The position numbers and the translations under genes were made by a program. 64,000 nt of DNA from Lustribacter sp965277075 (lineage in GTDB: Bacteria > Vulcanimicrobiota > Vulcanimicrobiia > Vulcanimicrobiales > Vulcanimicrobiaceae): positions 3,596,001 through 3,660,000 of the forward strand of contig OZ255707.1 of assembly GCA_965277075.1 (NCBI GenBank), read 5' to 3'. Positions 35,580-44,666 of this stretch are shown one piece after another. Numbering within the stretch: the first letter of the stretch is position 1; every line of letters begins with the position of its first letter. Below the pieces are notes generated by a model. The model saw only the letters and a program-made list of their open reading frames with translations. It was not told the DNA's origin and searched no databases.

Positions 35580-36352
35580 GGGTTCGGCGCCTCCGGATAC
35601 ATGCCCATCGCGTGGTAGCCGGCGTCGACGAAGTGCACGTCGGCCGTCACTTGCCGCGAGAGATCGGATGCAAGGTAGACGGCGCAGTTGCCGACGTCTG
35701 CCGGCGTCACGCTGCGCCGCAACGGCGAAGCTGCCGCGACCTTCGCGGGCATCGCCGCGAAGCCGGCGACCTGACGCGAGGAAGCCGTGCTGATCGGTCC
35801 GGCGGAAATCGCGTTCACGCGAATCCCGCGTGGGCCGAGATCGAACGCGAGATATCGCACGATCGACTCGAGTGCGGCCTTCGCGATACCGGCAAGGTTG
35901 TAATTCGGCACGATCTGCGTCGCGCCGAGATAGGTGATGGCCATGACCGACGCATTCTCGCGCAGGTTCGCTTGAAGATGTCCGACGAGCGCGATGAGCG
36001 AGTACGAGCTGATGTCCATCGCGGTTGCGAAGCCGTCGCGCGACGTGTCGTAGACTTTGCCGCTCAGGTCTTCCTTTTTGACGAACGCGATCGAGTGCAC
36101 GAGACCGTCGATGTCGCCGATGCCCTCGGCGAGCGTGCGCAGCGAATCGTCGCTCGAGACGTCGCACTCGCGAACGGCCGCGTCGCCGAGTTCGCGCGCA
36201 TGGTCGCGCACCGCGCGCTCGACGCGTTCGCCTTGAAACGTGAAGATCAGGCGCGCTCCGTGCGCGTGCAACTGATGCGCGATCCCGCTCGCGATCGACC
36301 ACTTATTCGCGATACCGGTAACGAGAATCGTCTTGCCGTCCAATAACGCCAC
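35576..36352 (-). CDS. fabI: Enoyl-[acyl-carrier-protein] reductase (NADH), FabI
   Basis: 258 residues from ATG 36352. LVTGIANKWSIASGIAHQL is the variant Rossmann motif specific to FabI, and CDVSSDDS, GLVHSIAF, and YNLAGIAKAALE with the Tyr-x6-Lys pair follow in the expected positions. AGPISTASSRQVAGF matches the substrate-binding loop. The enzyme carries out the last reduction of type II fatty acid elongation and is the triclosan target. Coupling to acyl-CoA carboxylase genes by a 4-bp overlap links fatty acid synthesis with (propionyl/acetyl) carboxylation in one operon. Confidence 0.95.
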   Translation of the reverse strand: MALLDGKTILVTGIANKWSIASGIAHQLHAHGARLIFTFQGERVERAVRDHARELGDAAVRECDVSSDDSLRTLAEGIGDIDGLVHSIAFVKKEDLSGKVYDTSRDGFATAMDISSYSLIALVGHLQANLRENASVMAITYLGATQIVPNYNLAGIAKAALESIVRYLAFDLGPRGIRVNAISAGPISTASSRQVAGFAAMPAKVAAASPLRRSVTPADVGNCAVYLASDLSRQVTADVHFVDAGYHAMGMYPEAPNP

Positions 36353-36388
36353 GTCGAGGGGATGGTGCCCGCGCCGACAGCTTCCCTG

Positions 36389-37252
36389 CTATAAGCGTAT
36401 TGTACCGGCTCCCGTGCAGGTTTGCAGATCGAGCGGCGGCGTCCAGGTCGCGGCGCCGACGATCTGGTCGAGGCGGTTCTCGGTTGCGAGAAAATCGGGG
36501 CCCCACGATGCATCGTTCGGACCCTCCAACGCGGTGACGCGGTTCGGCGTGACAAATGTCAAGCGAACGCCCAGCGTATCCGTTCCGGCCGTTTTCAGCA
36601 CCGCGCGCAAGTTGCGCGCCTCGGACGGCGACGCCGCCTGCACGACCGAACGAAACGGAATGAGCGCGTTCGCATGAATCTCGCAATGCGCGTTGCGTTC
36701 GCGAATGGTCGCGGCGCCGTGCACCGTGAACGTCGTCGTTGTCGTCGGGCAGTCGCCGGCACAGCCGCGTTTTTCGATCGTGATCGACGTCAGTTCCGGG
36801 TCGTCGAGCGCGTTGCGCAACGCCGCTTGCCGTGTCGCCAAAAGCGCGTCCGTCCCGTCAACCGCAAATGCACGCGCCCAGCGCCGGAGCCGGCCGATCT
36901 CGTCGACGACGGCATCGCCGGCGGGAACGAAGACGCGATCGACGTGCCCGTCGGCATAGGCGACGGCTACCGCGACGGCGTTCGCGTCCGCGACGACGGG
37001 CGCGAAGTGACTCGTATGGAGTTGGTCGACGGGAAGATCGTCGATCGCCGCTTTCGTGACCTGCGCATCGGTCGTCGCAAGCGCGCGCGGCTTCAACTCC
37101 GCGATACGGCCGTCACGTTGCATCAGAATACCGTCTAAGCAACTCGGACATGCGCGCCCGGCGACGGAGACGGCGGTGATGTCTCCGTTCGTTTCGTGCG
37201 AACAGCCGCCGAGCGTCGCGGCCAAGAGCAGAAGGAAGAAGCGGCGACGCAC
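36389..37252 (-). CDS. DUF6438-domain lipoprotein
   Basis: 287 residues with a lipoprotein signal ending LLLAATLGGC (Cys17). ITIEKRGCAGDCPTTTTTFT in the middle is the C.G.CP signature of DUF6438, followed by a beta-rich stretch. An additional pair GRACPSCLDG near the N-terminus could bind metal or form a disulfide. Function is unknown. It lies six bases downstream of the carboxyltransferase stop on the same strand, so it is likely co-transcribed, but no metabolic connection is evident. Confidence 0.8.
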   Translation of the reverse strand: MRRRFFLLLLAATLGGCSHETNGDITAVSVAGRACPSCLDGILMQRDGRIAELKPRALATTDAQVTKAAIDDLPVDQLHTSHFAPVVADANAVAVAVAYADGHVDRVFVPAGDAVVDEIGRLRRWARAFAVDGTDALLATRQAALRNALDDPELTSITIEKRGCAGDCPTTTTTFTVHGAATIRERNAHCEIHANALIPFRSVVQAASPSEARNLRAVLKTAGTDTLGVRLTFVTPNRVTALEGPNDASWGPDFLATENRLDQIVGAATWTPPLDLQTCTGAGTIRL

Positions 37253-37257
37253 CGTCG

Positions 37258-38826
37258 CTACAACGGAATGTTGCCGTGTTTGCGGCGCGGCCGTTCAACG
37301 CGTTTGTCGGCGAGAATGTCGAGCGCACGTGAGACGGCGCGGCGTGTAGCCGACGCCTCGATGACGTCGTCCACGTAGCCACGTTGGGCGGCGATGAACG
37401 GATTCGCGAATCGTTCGGTGTATTCGGCCACAAGGTCCGCCGTGCGCGCGTCCGGATCGGCGGCGGCGGCGATCTCGCGGCGAAAAATCGTTTTGACCGC
37501 GCCGGCCGGACCCATGACTGCGATCTCGGCCGTCGGCCACGCGAAGTTGAAGTCCGCGCGAATGTGTTTCGACGCCATGACGTCGTACGCGCCGCCGTAG
37601 GCTTTGCGCGTGATGACGGTGATCTTCGGAACGGTCGCCTCGGCGAAAGCGTAGAGCAGCTTTGCGCCGTGCTTGATGATGCCGCCGTATTCTTGCGCCG
37701 TTCCCGGCAGAAAACCCGGGACGTCGACGAACGTGAGCAACGCGATGTTGAAGGCGTCACAAAAACGCACGAAGCGTGCGGCTTTTCGCGACGCGTCGAT
37801 ATCGAGGACGCCGGCGAGCCGGTTCGGCTGATTGGCCACGATGCCCACCGTGCGGCCGCCGACGCGGCCGAACCCCGTCACGATGTTGGGTGCAAAGAGC
37901 GGCTGCATTTCGAAGAAATCACGGTCGTCGAGCGTCGGAACGATGGCGTCCAGGATATCGTACGGCTTGTTCGGTGCATCCGGAATCACGGCGTCGAGTT
38001 CGGGAACGAGCCGTTGCGGGTCGTCGCCGGTCGGTACGAGCGGCAAATCGTCGAGATTGTTCTGCGGAATGAACGAGAGTAGGCGGCGCACTTGATCGTT
38101 CATCTCGTCTTCGTCGGCGGCGACGAGATCGTTCACGCCGGATTTCGTCGCGTGCGTCATCGCGCCGCCCAGTTCTTCGAACGAGACCTCCTCGCCGGTG
38201 ACGGTCTTGATGATCTCCGGCCCGGTGATGAACATCTGCGAGATGCCGTCGACCATGATTGTAAAGTCGGTGATCGCGGGCGAGTAAACGGCGCCGCCCG
38301 CGCACGGCCCGGCAATCAAGCTGATTTGCGGGACGACGCCCGACGCTTGGACGTTACGCCAAAAAATTTCCGCGTAACCGCCGAGACCGACGACGCCTTC
38401 TTGGATGCGCGCGCCGCCGGAGTCGTTGATGCCGATCATCGGCGCGCCCGTCCGAACCGCCAGATCCATCACCTTGCAGATTTTCTCGGCGAAAACTTCA
38501 CCGAGCGAACCGCCGAGCACCGTAAAATCTTGCGAGAAGAGAAAGACGCGGCGACCGTCGATCGTCGCGCTCCCCGTTATGACGCCGTCGCCGAGAAACA
38601 TGCGCTCGTCCAAGCCGAACGCCGTACTCCGGTGGACGGCAAACCGGTCGAGTTCGGCAAACGAACCGGCGTCGACCAGGGCGTCGATGCGTTCGCGCGC
38701 CGTTCGCTTTCCACGCTCGTGTTGCTTGGCGTTCGCCGCTTCACCGGCTGGTGCCAGCGACTCGCAGCGCATCGCTTCGAGCCGTTCGTAGGCGCGGACG
38801 TGCGCCGATTCGTCGTTCGACGTCAT
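37258..38826 (-). CDS. pccB: Acyl-CoA carboxylase beta subunit, propionyl-CoA-type carboxyltransferase
   Basis: 522 residues, standard length. INDSGGARIQEGV and AGPCAGGAVYSPA form the N-domain oxyanion hole; PGFLPGTAQEYGGIIKHGAK and RKAYGGAYDVMASKH form the C-domain. Asp415 in GGAYDVM occupies the position of Asp422 of Streptomyces coelicolor PccB, where Asp favours propionyl-CoA over acetyl-CoA, so a propionyl-CoA carboxylase is likely. Its alpha subunit is at 33586. The product methylmalonyl-CoA is handled by the epimerase and mutase at 28.3-30.3 kb. Family firm, specificity inferred from one residue. Confidence 0.93.
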   Translation of the reverse strand: MTSNDESAHVRAYERLEAMRCESLAPAGEAANAKQHERGKRTARERIDALVDAGSFAELDRFAVHRSTAFGLDERMFLGDGVITGSATIDGRRVFLFSQDFTVLGGSLGEVFAEKICKVMDLAVRTGAPMIGINDSGGARIQEGVVGLGGYAEIFWRNVQASGVVPQISLIAGPCAGGAVYSPAITDFTIMVDGISQMFITGPEIIKTVTGEEVSFEELGGAMTHATKSGVNDLVAADEDEMNDQVRRLLSFIPQNNLDDLPLVPTGDDPQRLVPELDAVIPDAPNKPYDILDAIVPTLDDRDFFEMQPLFAPNIVTGFGRVGGRTVGIVANQPNRLAGVLDIDASRKAARFVRFCDAFNIALLTFVDVPGFLPGTAQEYGGIIKHGAKLLYAFAEATVPKITVITRKAYGGAYDVMASKHIRADFNFAWPTAEIAVMGPAGAVKTIFRREIAAAADPDARTADLVAEYTERFANPFIAAQRGYVDDVIEASATRRAVSRALDILADKRVERPRRKHGNIPL

Positions 38827-38842
38827 CTCCGCGCGAGCGAAA

Positions 38843-39157
38843 TTACCAGATGCCGAGCATGGTCTTGACGTCGTCGGACGCCATTGTCTTGGGATCCCAC
38901 GGCGGCGAGAACGTCAGGTCGACCTTGCACCGGTCGACACCGTCGATGCCCTCGACCTTCGACTGAACGGCTTGCGTGAACATCGGGCCGACCGGACACA
39001 TCGGCGACGTCAGCGTCATCACGACGGTCACGTCTTTGCCGCCGGCCTCTTCATCGACGACGACGTCGTACACGAGGCCGAGGTCGAGGATACCCATGTG
39101 GAGTTCGGGGTCTTCGACGTCCTTGAGCGCTTCGCGGACGATCTCTTGCGTCACCAT
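38843..39157 (-). CDS. MIP18/DUF59-family metal-sulfur cluster assembly protein (SufT/PaaD-like)
   Basis: 104 residues from ATG 39157, with GGGAG upstream supporting that start over the longer frame to 39280. VTQEIVREALKDVEDPELHM then GILDLGLVYDVVV is the typical N-terminus, and TLTSPMCPVGPMF carries the conserved reactive Cys. C-terminal DLTFSPPWDPKTMASDD is equally typical. Such proteins help deliver Fe-S clusters to target enzymes. Its position next to psuG is not informative, though several Fe-S proteins (CysH, SPL-like) occur in the window. Confidence 0.9.
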   Translation of the reverse strand: MVTQEIVREALKDVEDPELHMGILDLGLVYDVVVDEEAGGKDVTVVMTLTSPMCPVGPMFTQAVQSKVEGIDGVDRCKVDLTFSPPWDPKTMASDDVKTMLGIW

Positions 39158-39191
39158 ATTGCTGCTCCCAACCCGAAGCTCCGGGCGGCGG

Positions 39192-40118
39192 TTACGGCGC
39201 GGCAAGCGCGACGGCGATCGCCGCCGCGAGCCGGGCGTTGTTGCGGATGAGAGCGATATTCGTCGCGAGACTGCGTCCACCGGTCAGGGTGAAGAGACGG
39301 TCGAGCAAAAACGGGGTCACGGCCTTGCCGCTTATCCCGGCTTCCAATGCCTCGGCGACCGCCCGATCGATGTGCGCCGCGATCTCCGGCTGCGGAAGTT
39401 CATCAGCGGCGCCGACGGGATTCGCGATCAGCGTGCCGCCTCCGTAACCGAGCCGGCGCTGCAAGTGAATCAGTTGGGCGATCTCGTACGGGGTGTCGAG
39501 CCGCAGCGGTGCTGGTAAACCGCTCTCGCGGCTCCAGAACGCCGGGAACGCGTCCGTGCCGAACGCGACGACCGGCACGCCGCGCGTCTCCAGCACTTCG
39601 AGCGTTTTCGGCAGATCGAGCAGTGCCTTTGCGCCGGCGCAAACGACGGCCACCGGCGTCCGGGCAAGTTCGTCGAGGTCGGCGGAGATGTCGAACGAGG
39701 ATTCGGCGCCCCGATGGACGCCGCCGATTCCACCGGTCGCGAACACGGCGATGCCGGCCGCCGCGGCGCAGATCATCGTCGCTGCGACGGTCGTTGCACC
39801 GGGCGTGCGCGTGACGAGCGCGTGCGGAAGATCGGCGCGGCTGAGTTTACGGACGTCGCGAGCGCGCGCGAGTTGCTCGATGTCGTCAGCGCTCAAGCCG
39901 ATTCGGATGCGGCCGTCGACGACCGCGATCGTCGCCGGTTCGGCGCCGCCTTCGCGAACGAGCTCTTCAACGGCGAGCGCGGTTTCGACGTTCTGCGGAT
40001 ACGGCATGCCGTGCGTAACGATCGTCGTCTCGAGCGCGACGAGCGGCGTGCCGTTTGCGCGCGCCGCGCCGACGCCGGGCGATTCGCGTATCAGATCGCG
40101 CAGGTGCGTCGCGATCAC
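39192..40118 (-). CDS. psuG: Pseudouridine-5'-phosphate glycosidase
   Basis: 308 residues from GTG 40118, overlapping the kinase stop by 4 bp. PLVALETTIVTHGMPYPQNV is the signature N-terminus; AVVDGRIRIGL, TTVAATMICAAAAGI, FATGGIGGVHRGAE and GKAVTPFLLDRLFTLTGG follow in order. The enzyme splits the C-C glycosidic bond of pseudouridine 5'-phosphate into uracil and ribose 5-phosphate. Together with the PfkB kinase upstream it forms the standard pseudouridine degradation pair. The long upstream extension of this reading frame is antisense to the kinase and is not coding. Confidence 0.95.
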   Translation of the reverse strand: MIATHLRDLIRESPGVGAARANGTPLVALETTIVTHGMPYPQNVETALAVEELVREGGAEPATIAVVDGRIRIGLSADDIEQLARARDVRKLSRADLPHALVTRTPGATTVAATMICAAAAGIAVFATGGIGGVHRGAESSFDISADLDELARTPVAVVCAGAKALLDLPKTLEVLETRGVPVVAFGTDAFPAFWSRESGLPAPLRLDTPYEIAQLIHLQRRLGYGGGTLIANPVGAADELPQPEIAAHIDRAVAEALEAGISGKAVTPFLLDRLFTLTGGRSLATNIALIRNNARLAAAIAVALAAP

Positions 40119-41044
40119 GCTCGGCGCTCGCGCAGGACCGCCGGGCTGAGCGCCGCGTTCACGGGCGTGACCGCTTCGACCGCGAGCGCCGCGACGGTCA
40201 TCCCGGTGCGTACGGCGTCGGCGACGCCGGTGCCGCAGGCGAGCGCGTAGATCGTCCCGGCGATCAGCGCATCGCCCGCACCCGTCGTATCGGCGACGGT
40301 CGCGGGCATTGCCGCGATCCGTTCGAGCACGTGCGTGCTCGCGACGATCGTGCCGGCATCTCCAAGCGTCACGATCGCTGTGTGCGCGCCGCGCGCCCGC
40401 AACGCCTGCGCGACCGCGTCCGGCGGCATCTCGCCGGTAGCGAGATATGCTTGCGCTTCGCGGATGTTGCACAGCAGCAGATCGACGCCGCGAAGATCGG
40501 CCGATAAGCGCGTTGCTTTCGCCACCGATACGGTGTCCAACGCCAAGCGATGGCCGGCCGCGCGCGCACCGGCGATCACGCCGCGCAACGTATCGGTATG
40601 CAGGTTGCAATCGGCAAACGTCCACGCGAGATCGCCGGCAGCGTTCGCCGCGATCGCTGCATCGCGCGACAACGCTTCGATCGCGCGCATATCCGATGCA
40701 CCGACGACGAGCTCGTTGCGCGCGTCGACGATCGCGGCGTACTGCGGCGTCGGGTGCACGCCGGACACGATGCACCCGGAAACATCGATGCCGAGCGATC
40801 GGCAATCGGCAAGGATCGCGCGTCCGGCATCGTCGTCGCCGACGCACGCGACCAAGCTGACGCGCATGCCGAGGCGCGCACACGTCTCGGCGACGTTGCG
40901 CGCGACGCCGCCGAATGCGACCGGTCGCGCGATCGCCGGATTCTTCGTGCCGAGCTCGACGGCGCCCGAGAGTGCAAATGCGCGGTCGACCGTCGCGTTG
41001 CCGATGCACACGATGCGGTCGCGCCGGCTTTCGGCGCCGCTCAC
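40115..41044 (-). CDS. psuK: PfkB-family carbohydrate kinase, probable pseudouridine kinase
   Basis: 309 residues from GTG 41044. VCIGNATVDRAFAL opens the PfkB fold, FGGVARNVAETCARLG is motif 1, and VADTTGAGDALIAGTIYA is motif 2 with the catalytic Asp. The assignment to pseudouridine comes from its overlap with psuG: PsuK phosphorylates pseudouridine for PsuG. A nucleoside or ribose kinase role would be the alternative without that context. Its start overlaps the livF stop by GTGA, tying the pair to a branched-chain-amino-acid-type ABC transporter. Confidence 0.9.
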   Translation of the reverse strand: MSGAESRRDRIVCIGNATVDRAFALSGAVELGTKNPAIARPVAFGGVARNVAETCARLGMRVSLVACVGDDDAGRAILADCRSLGIDVSGCIVSGVHPTPQYAAIVDARNELVVGASDMRAIEALSRDAAIAANAAGDLAWTFADCNLHTDTLRGVIAGARAAGHRLALDTVSVAKATRLSADLRGVDLLLCNIREAQAYLATGEMPPDAVAQALRARGAHTAIVTLGDAGTIVASTHVLERIAAMPATVADTTGAGDALIAGTIYALACGTGVADAVRTGMTVAALAVEAVTPVNAALSPAVLRERRA

Positions 41045-41733
41045 ACGGCCAGGTAGCGTTGCATCATTTCATCGTCTGCGCGTAAAACGTCGGTCGGGCC
41101 TTGCGCGACGACACGGCCGTTCGAAAGAACGTACCCCCGATCGGCGAGGCTCAGCGCGACGCGTGCGTTCTGCTCGACGAGCAGAATCGTGTTACCCTCG
41201 GCTTTGATGCGAAGGACGACTTCTTCGACGTCGCGCGCGACGAGTGGGGCCAGCCCCTCCATCGGTTCGTCGAGCAGAATGATCTCGGGATTGGCGATGA
41301 GCGCGCGTGCGATCGCGAGCATCTGTTGTTCGCCGCCGGAAAGCTTGGCCGGCTTGTCGCGGCGTTCGCCCAGCACGGCGAACGTGTCGTAAATGCGTGC
41401 TTCGTTCCACGGACCTTTGCGCCCGGCGAGCGAGGCGAGGCGCAGGTTCTCGCCGACGGTGAGGTTCGCAAAGATGCGGCGATCTTCGGGAACGAACGCA
41501 ATGCCTTTTTGAGCGAGCGCAAACGGCGTCTTGTTGGTGATGTCGCCGCCATTGAAGCGAATCGTCCCGCTGCGAGCGGGAACCAGCCCCATGATCGTCT
41601 TGAGCGTCGTCGAACGGCCCGAGCCGTTGCGGCCGAGCAGCGCGACGACGTGGCCGCGTTCGATCTCGAGCGAGACGTCCTGGAGGACGTGACTCTTGTC
41701 GTAGAACGCGTTGACGCGTTCGAGCACCAGCAT
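41041..41733 (-). CDS. livF: HAAT-family ABC transporter ATP-binding protein (LivF)
   Basis: 230 residues from ATG 41733. Motifs are Walker A GRNGSGRST (note Arg where Ala or Lys-adjacent small residues are usual), Q-loop PEDRRIFANLTV, signature LSGGEQQM, Walker B IILLDEPMEGL and H-loop LVEQN, the exact LivF pattern. The Walker A Lys appears replaced by Arg (GSGRST), which is unusual and could weaken hydrolysis at this site. It pairs with LivG. Its stop overlaps psuK by GTGA. Confidence 0.93.
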   Translation of the reverse strand: MLVLERVNAFYDKSHVLQDVSLEIERGHVVALLGRNGSGRSTTLKTIMGLVPARSGTIRFNGGDITNKTPFALAQKGIAFVPEDRRIFANLTVGENLRLASLAGRKGPWNEARIYDTFAVLGERRDKPAKLSGGEQQMLAIARALIANPEIILLDEPMEGLAPLVARDVEEVVLRIKAEGNTILLVEQNARVALSLADRGYVLSNGRVVAQGPTDVLRADDEMMQRYLAV

Positions 41734-42485
41734 CACGGCGCGGCCAGCTCGCCGAGATACGCGCGCTGCACCGTTTCGTTCGCCCGAATCTCGGCCGGCG
41801 TCCCCGACGCGAGAACGGTTCCGGTCTGAAAGACCGTGATCGTCGATGAGATTTGCATCACGACGTCGATGTCGTGTTCCACGAGCACGATCGTACGGCC
41901 GGGGGCGATCCGCTTGATCAATTCGACCGTCGCGTGCGTCTCGAGCGGCGACATGCCCGCGAGCGGCTCGTCGAGCAACAGGACGGGCGGATCGCTCGCG
42001 AGCACGAGCCCGATCTCGAGTCGCCGCTGATCGCCGTGCGAGAGATTTTCGGCGCGCGAGCGGCGCAACGCCCACAGGCCGACGTCGTTGAGGAGTCGCT
42101 CCGTTGCCGCACGAATCGTCCCGCCGTTCTTGAGCGGGACGAAGAAGTTCGCTTTGCCGTCCATCACCGCTTGCACGCCGAGTCTGACGTTCTCTTCCAC
42201 GGTCAACTTCGCAAAGATGTTGGTGATTTGAAACGAGCGCGCGATTCCGAGACGCGCGCGCTCGTAGGGCTGGAGTCGGGTAATGTCCTGATTGCGAAAG
42301 AAGATGCGGCCGTCGCTGGGCGGCAGTGCGCCGCTGAGCAGATTGAAAAACGTCGTTTTGCCGGCACCGTTCGGACCGATGATCGTGCGTACGCCGCCCT
42401 CGGGAATCGCGAGCGACACGTCGTTGACGGCGGTAAAACCGGAGAATCGCCGTGTAAGACGCTCGATCCGGAAGACGTCGCTCAC
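41733..42485 (-). CDS. livG: HAAT-family ABC transporter ATP-binding protein (LivG)
   Basis: 250 residues from ATG/GTG at 42485. Motifs are Walker A GPNGAGKTT (canonical Lys present), ARSFQITNIF, signature LSHGDQRRLEIG, Walker B VLLLDEPLAGM and LVEHDIDVVM. The LSHGDQR signature is typical of LivG. With LivF it energises the LivH-LivM permease pair. One-base overlap with livF and 4-bp overlap with livM keep the operon contiguous. Confidence 0.94.
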   Translation of the reverse strand: MSDVFRIERLTRRFSGFTAVNDVSLAIPEGGVRTIIGPNGAGKTTFFNLLSGALPPSDGRIFFRNQDITRLQPYERARLGIARSFQITNIFAKLTVEENVRLGVQAVMDGKANFFVPLKNGGTIRAATERLLNDVGLWALRRSRAENLSHGDQRRLEIGLVLASDPPVLLLDEPLAGMSPLETHATVELIKRIAPGRTIVLVEHDIDVVMQISSTITVFQTGTVLASGTPAEIRANETVQRAYLGELAAP

Positions 42486-43543
42486 GCGACCGAGGCCCGT
42501 TCGTTATCCGGCGTTTCGCGCGCCGCGAAGCGCGCAAAACTGCGCGCCCGCACATCCTCGATCACGCCCATAATGCCGCGCGGTCCGACGAGGACGAAAA
42601 CCACGAATACCGCGCCGATCCAGGCTTCCCAATATTTCGTGAGTTGCGAGATGTTGTTTTGCAGCTCCCAGTAGACGATCGATCCGAGGACCGGTCCGAT
42701 GAACGTCTGGACGCCGCCGAGCATCGACATCATGACGACATTCCCCGAATACGCGACCGAACTCGCGTCGGGATTGATCGATTGCTGATAGTACGTCCAC
42801 AGCCAACCGGCGACGGCCGGAAAGAGGGCCGAGAGCACGAACGCGTTGACGCGATATTTGTTTACGTCGTAGCCGAGAAAGCGCGCCCGAATCTTGTTTT
42901 CGCGAATCGCATGCAGCACTGTCCCGAACGGCGAGATCGTCAGCCAGTAGACGATCGCGAGCGCGACGAAAACGACGATTGCGGTGAACGCGTAAAAGTG
43001 CAACGAGTCGTGCAAGAACGCATCGCCGAATCCCGGAATCACCGGCCGCGGAATGCTTTGCAGGCCGTCTTCGCCGCCGGTGAGATCGCTCCACTTGAAG
43101 GCGATGAAGAAGACGACTTGGGCGAATGCGAGCGTGATCATCGAATAGTACACGCCGCTCGAACGGGGTACGATCACGAGCGCGAGGACCGTCGAGAGCG
43201 CGAGCACCGCGACGAGCGCGAGGACGAGCGCAACGAGCATGTTGTTGTCGGCAGCGTGCGTCCAGGTGTGGCCGAAGAGGTCGACCGAGTAGCCTTTCAC
43301 ATAGAGCGCCGTCACGTACGCGCCGATCGCGAAGAACATCGCGTGGCCGAACGAGAGTTCGCCGGCGTGCCCGAGCAAGAGGTTGAAGCCGCTTGCGAAG
43401 AGGGCAAAGATCAGCATGGTCGTCGCGATATCGACGAAGCCGCCGGTTCCGGTCAAAGGGTTCGCGCCGGCCGCGAGCGGCAAGATCGCGAACACGGCCG
43501 CCGTCCACACGAGCGGATGCACGAGCAATCGGCGGACGTTCAC
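42482..43543 (-). CDS. livM: HAAT-family ABC transporter permease (LivM)
   Basis: 353 residues from GTG 43543. Multiple TM helices are visible. FNLLLGHAGELSFGHAMFFA is the family signature, and a GGVQTFIGPVLGSI-type segment lies near the C-terminus with a short polar tail. It forms the inner-membrane pore with LivH. The frame continues upstream to 43750 only as antisense to livH, so the GTG overlapping the livH stop is the better start. Confidence 0.93.
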   Translation of the reverse strand: MNVRRLLVHPLVWTAAVFAILPLAAGANPLTGTGGFVDIATTMLIFALFASGFNLLLGHAGELSFGHAMFFAIGAYVTALYVKGYSVDLFGHTWTHAADNNMLVALVLALVAVLALSTVLALVIVPRSSGVYYSMITLAFAQVVFFIAFKWSDLTGGEDGLQSIPRPVIPGFGDAFLHDSLHFYAFTAIVVFVALAIVYWLTISPFGTVLHAIRENKIRARFLGYDVNKYRVNAFVLSALFPAVAGWLWTYYQQSINPDASSVAYSGNVVMMSMLGGVQTFIGPVLGSIVYWELQNNISQLTKYWEAWIGAVFVVFVLVGPRGIMGVIEDVRARSFARFAARETPDNERASVA

Positions 43544-44427
43544 TCGAAGAGGCCTTCGACGCCGAAGAGGCCGCGCGGCCGGATCAATAAGATTACACCC
43601 ATCAACACATAGCCGGTCAGCTCGACTGCCGGCGGCCAAATGAGCGACATGAAGCTCGACACGATACCGATCAGTAACCCGCCGACGATCGCACCCCAGA
43701 ACGAGCCGATGCCGCCGACGATCACGATCACGAAGGTCAGCACGATCCACTGCGAAGCGAGGTTCGGCTGGATCGCATAGATCGGTGCGGCGAGTGCGCC
43801 GGCCAGCCCCGCCATGAGCGACCCGATACCGAATACGAGGGTGAACATCGCCGGCATGTTGATCCCGAGAATTTTGGCCATTTCGGCGTCGCGCGTACCG
43901 GCCCGAATGATCATGCCGACGTTCGTCTTGTTGATCAGGAGCCAGACGAGCGCTAAAATGACGACCGTTACGGCTACCAAAAACACGTCTTTGTAGAACG
44001 GAAACTGCAGGCCGCCGACCGTGACCGCATCCGCGAGATAATCGGGAACCTCAACACGCACGGCATCGTCGCCCCATTTCCAGCGGACGAGTTGGGCGAA
44101 GATCAGCGCCGTTCCGAAGGTCAGCAGCAATGTGTACTCGGGAATCCGGCGATAGAGCGGACGAATGAGGGTCGATTCGAAGGCCATGCCCAGAAGTCCG
44201 ACCATCGCTGCCGCCAGGACGATTGCCGGCCAGAAACCGACCGCCGGCCCGAATTGATACATGAGATAGGCGCCGAGCATGAAGAAGGCGCCGTGGGAAA
44301 AATTTATGACGCCCATCAAGCCGAGGATGATATTGAGGCCGAGCGCGACGAGAATGTACAGCATCCCGAGCGTAACGCCGTTGACGAGCTGGTCCGTAAA
44401 TTGCGACACACTAAGCGCCGCGAGCAA
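43540..44427 (-). CDS. livH: HAAT-family ABC transporter permease (LivH)
   Basis: 295 residues from TTG 44427, preferred because GGAG lies five bases upstream; GTG 44409 is the alternative. VNGVTLGMLYILVALGLNII and GLMGVINFSHGAFFMLGAY are the LivH signature, and IVIVGGIGSFWGAIVGGLL is the C-terminal coupling region. No periplasmic substrate-binding protein gene accompanies it in the window. As first gene of livHMGF-psuK-psuG it may carry a nucleoside-type rather than an amino-acid substrate; see findings. Confidence 0.92.
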   Translation of the reverse strand: MLAALSVSQFTDQLVNGVTLGMLYILVALGLNIILGLMGVINFSHGAFFMLGAYLMYQFGPAVGFWPAIVLAAAMVGLLGMAFESTLIRPLYRRIPEYTLLLTFGTALIFAQLVRWKWGDDAVRVEVPDYLADAVTVGGLQFPFYKDVFLVAVTVVILALVWLLINKTNVGMIIRAGTRDAEMAKILGINMPAMFTLVFGIGSLMAGLAGALAAPIYAIQPNLASQWIVLTFVIVIVGGIGSFWGAIVGGLLIGIVSSFMSLIWPPAVELTGYVLMGVILLIRPRGLFGVEGLFE

Positions 44428-44666
44428 TGAGACTCCGCATCGGCACGCTCCGGATGAACGGCAAAAGGTTCCACAGTTTGTCGCGCATCCATGCAAACGA
44501 GGGCCAAGCCGTCGCCGGCTCACGGTTTCCGGCACGTTCCATTGGGCCCACGGTTCGCAACTCAAGGAACACGAAATTAGTTAGGGGATAAACACTTCGT
44601 ATCTATCGTTCCGATCGGTGCGTGGCGGGCAGGAGCGAGGCAATCGCTCAGGGAGTTCTAGCCGTT

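Noticed and set aside
39192..41009. 605-codon frame apparently fusing another domain to PsuG
   Set aside because: The upstream half is antisense-like sequence over psuK; PsuG starts with a GTG overlapping the psuK stop by 4 bp and has normal family length from there.
41041..42555. 504-codon frame extending LivF upstream
   Set aside because: The extension is out-of-frame translation of livG; the ABC domain begins right after the ATG at 41733.
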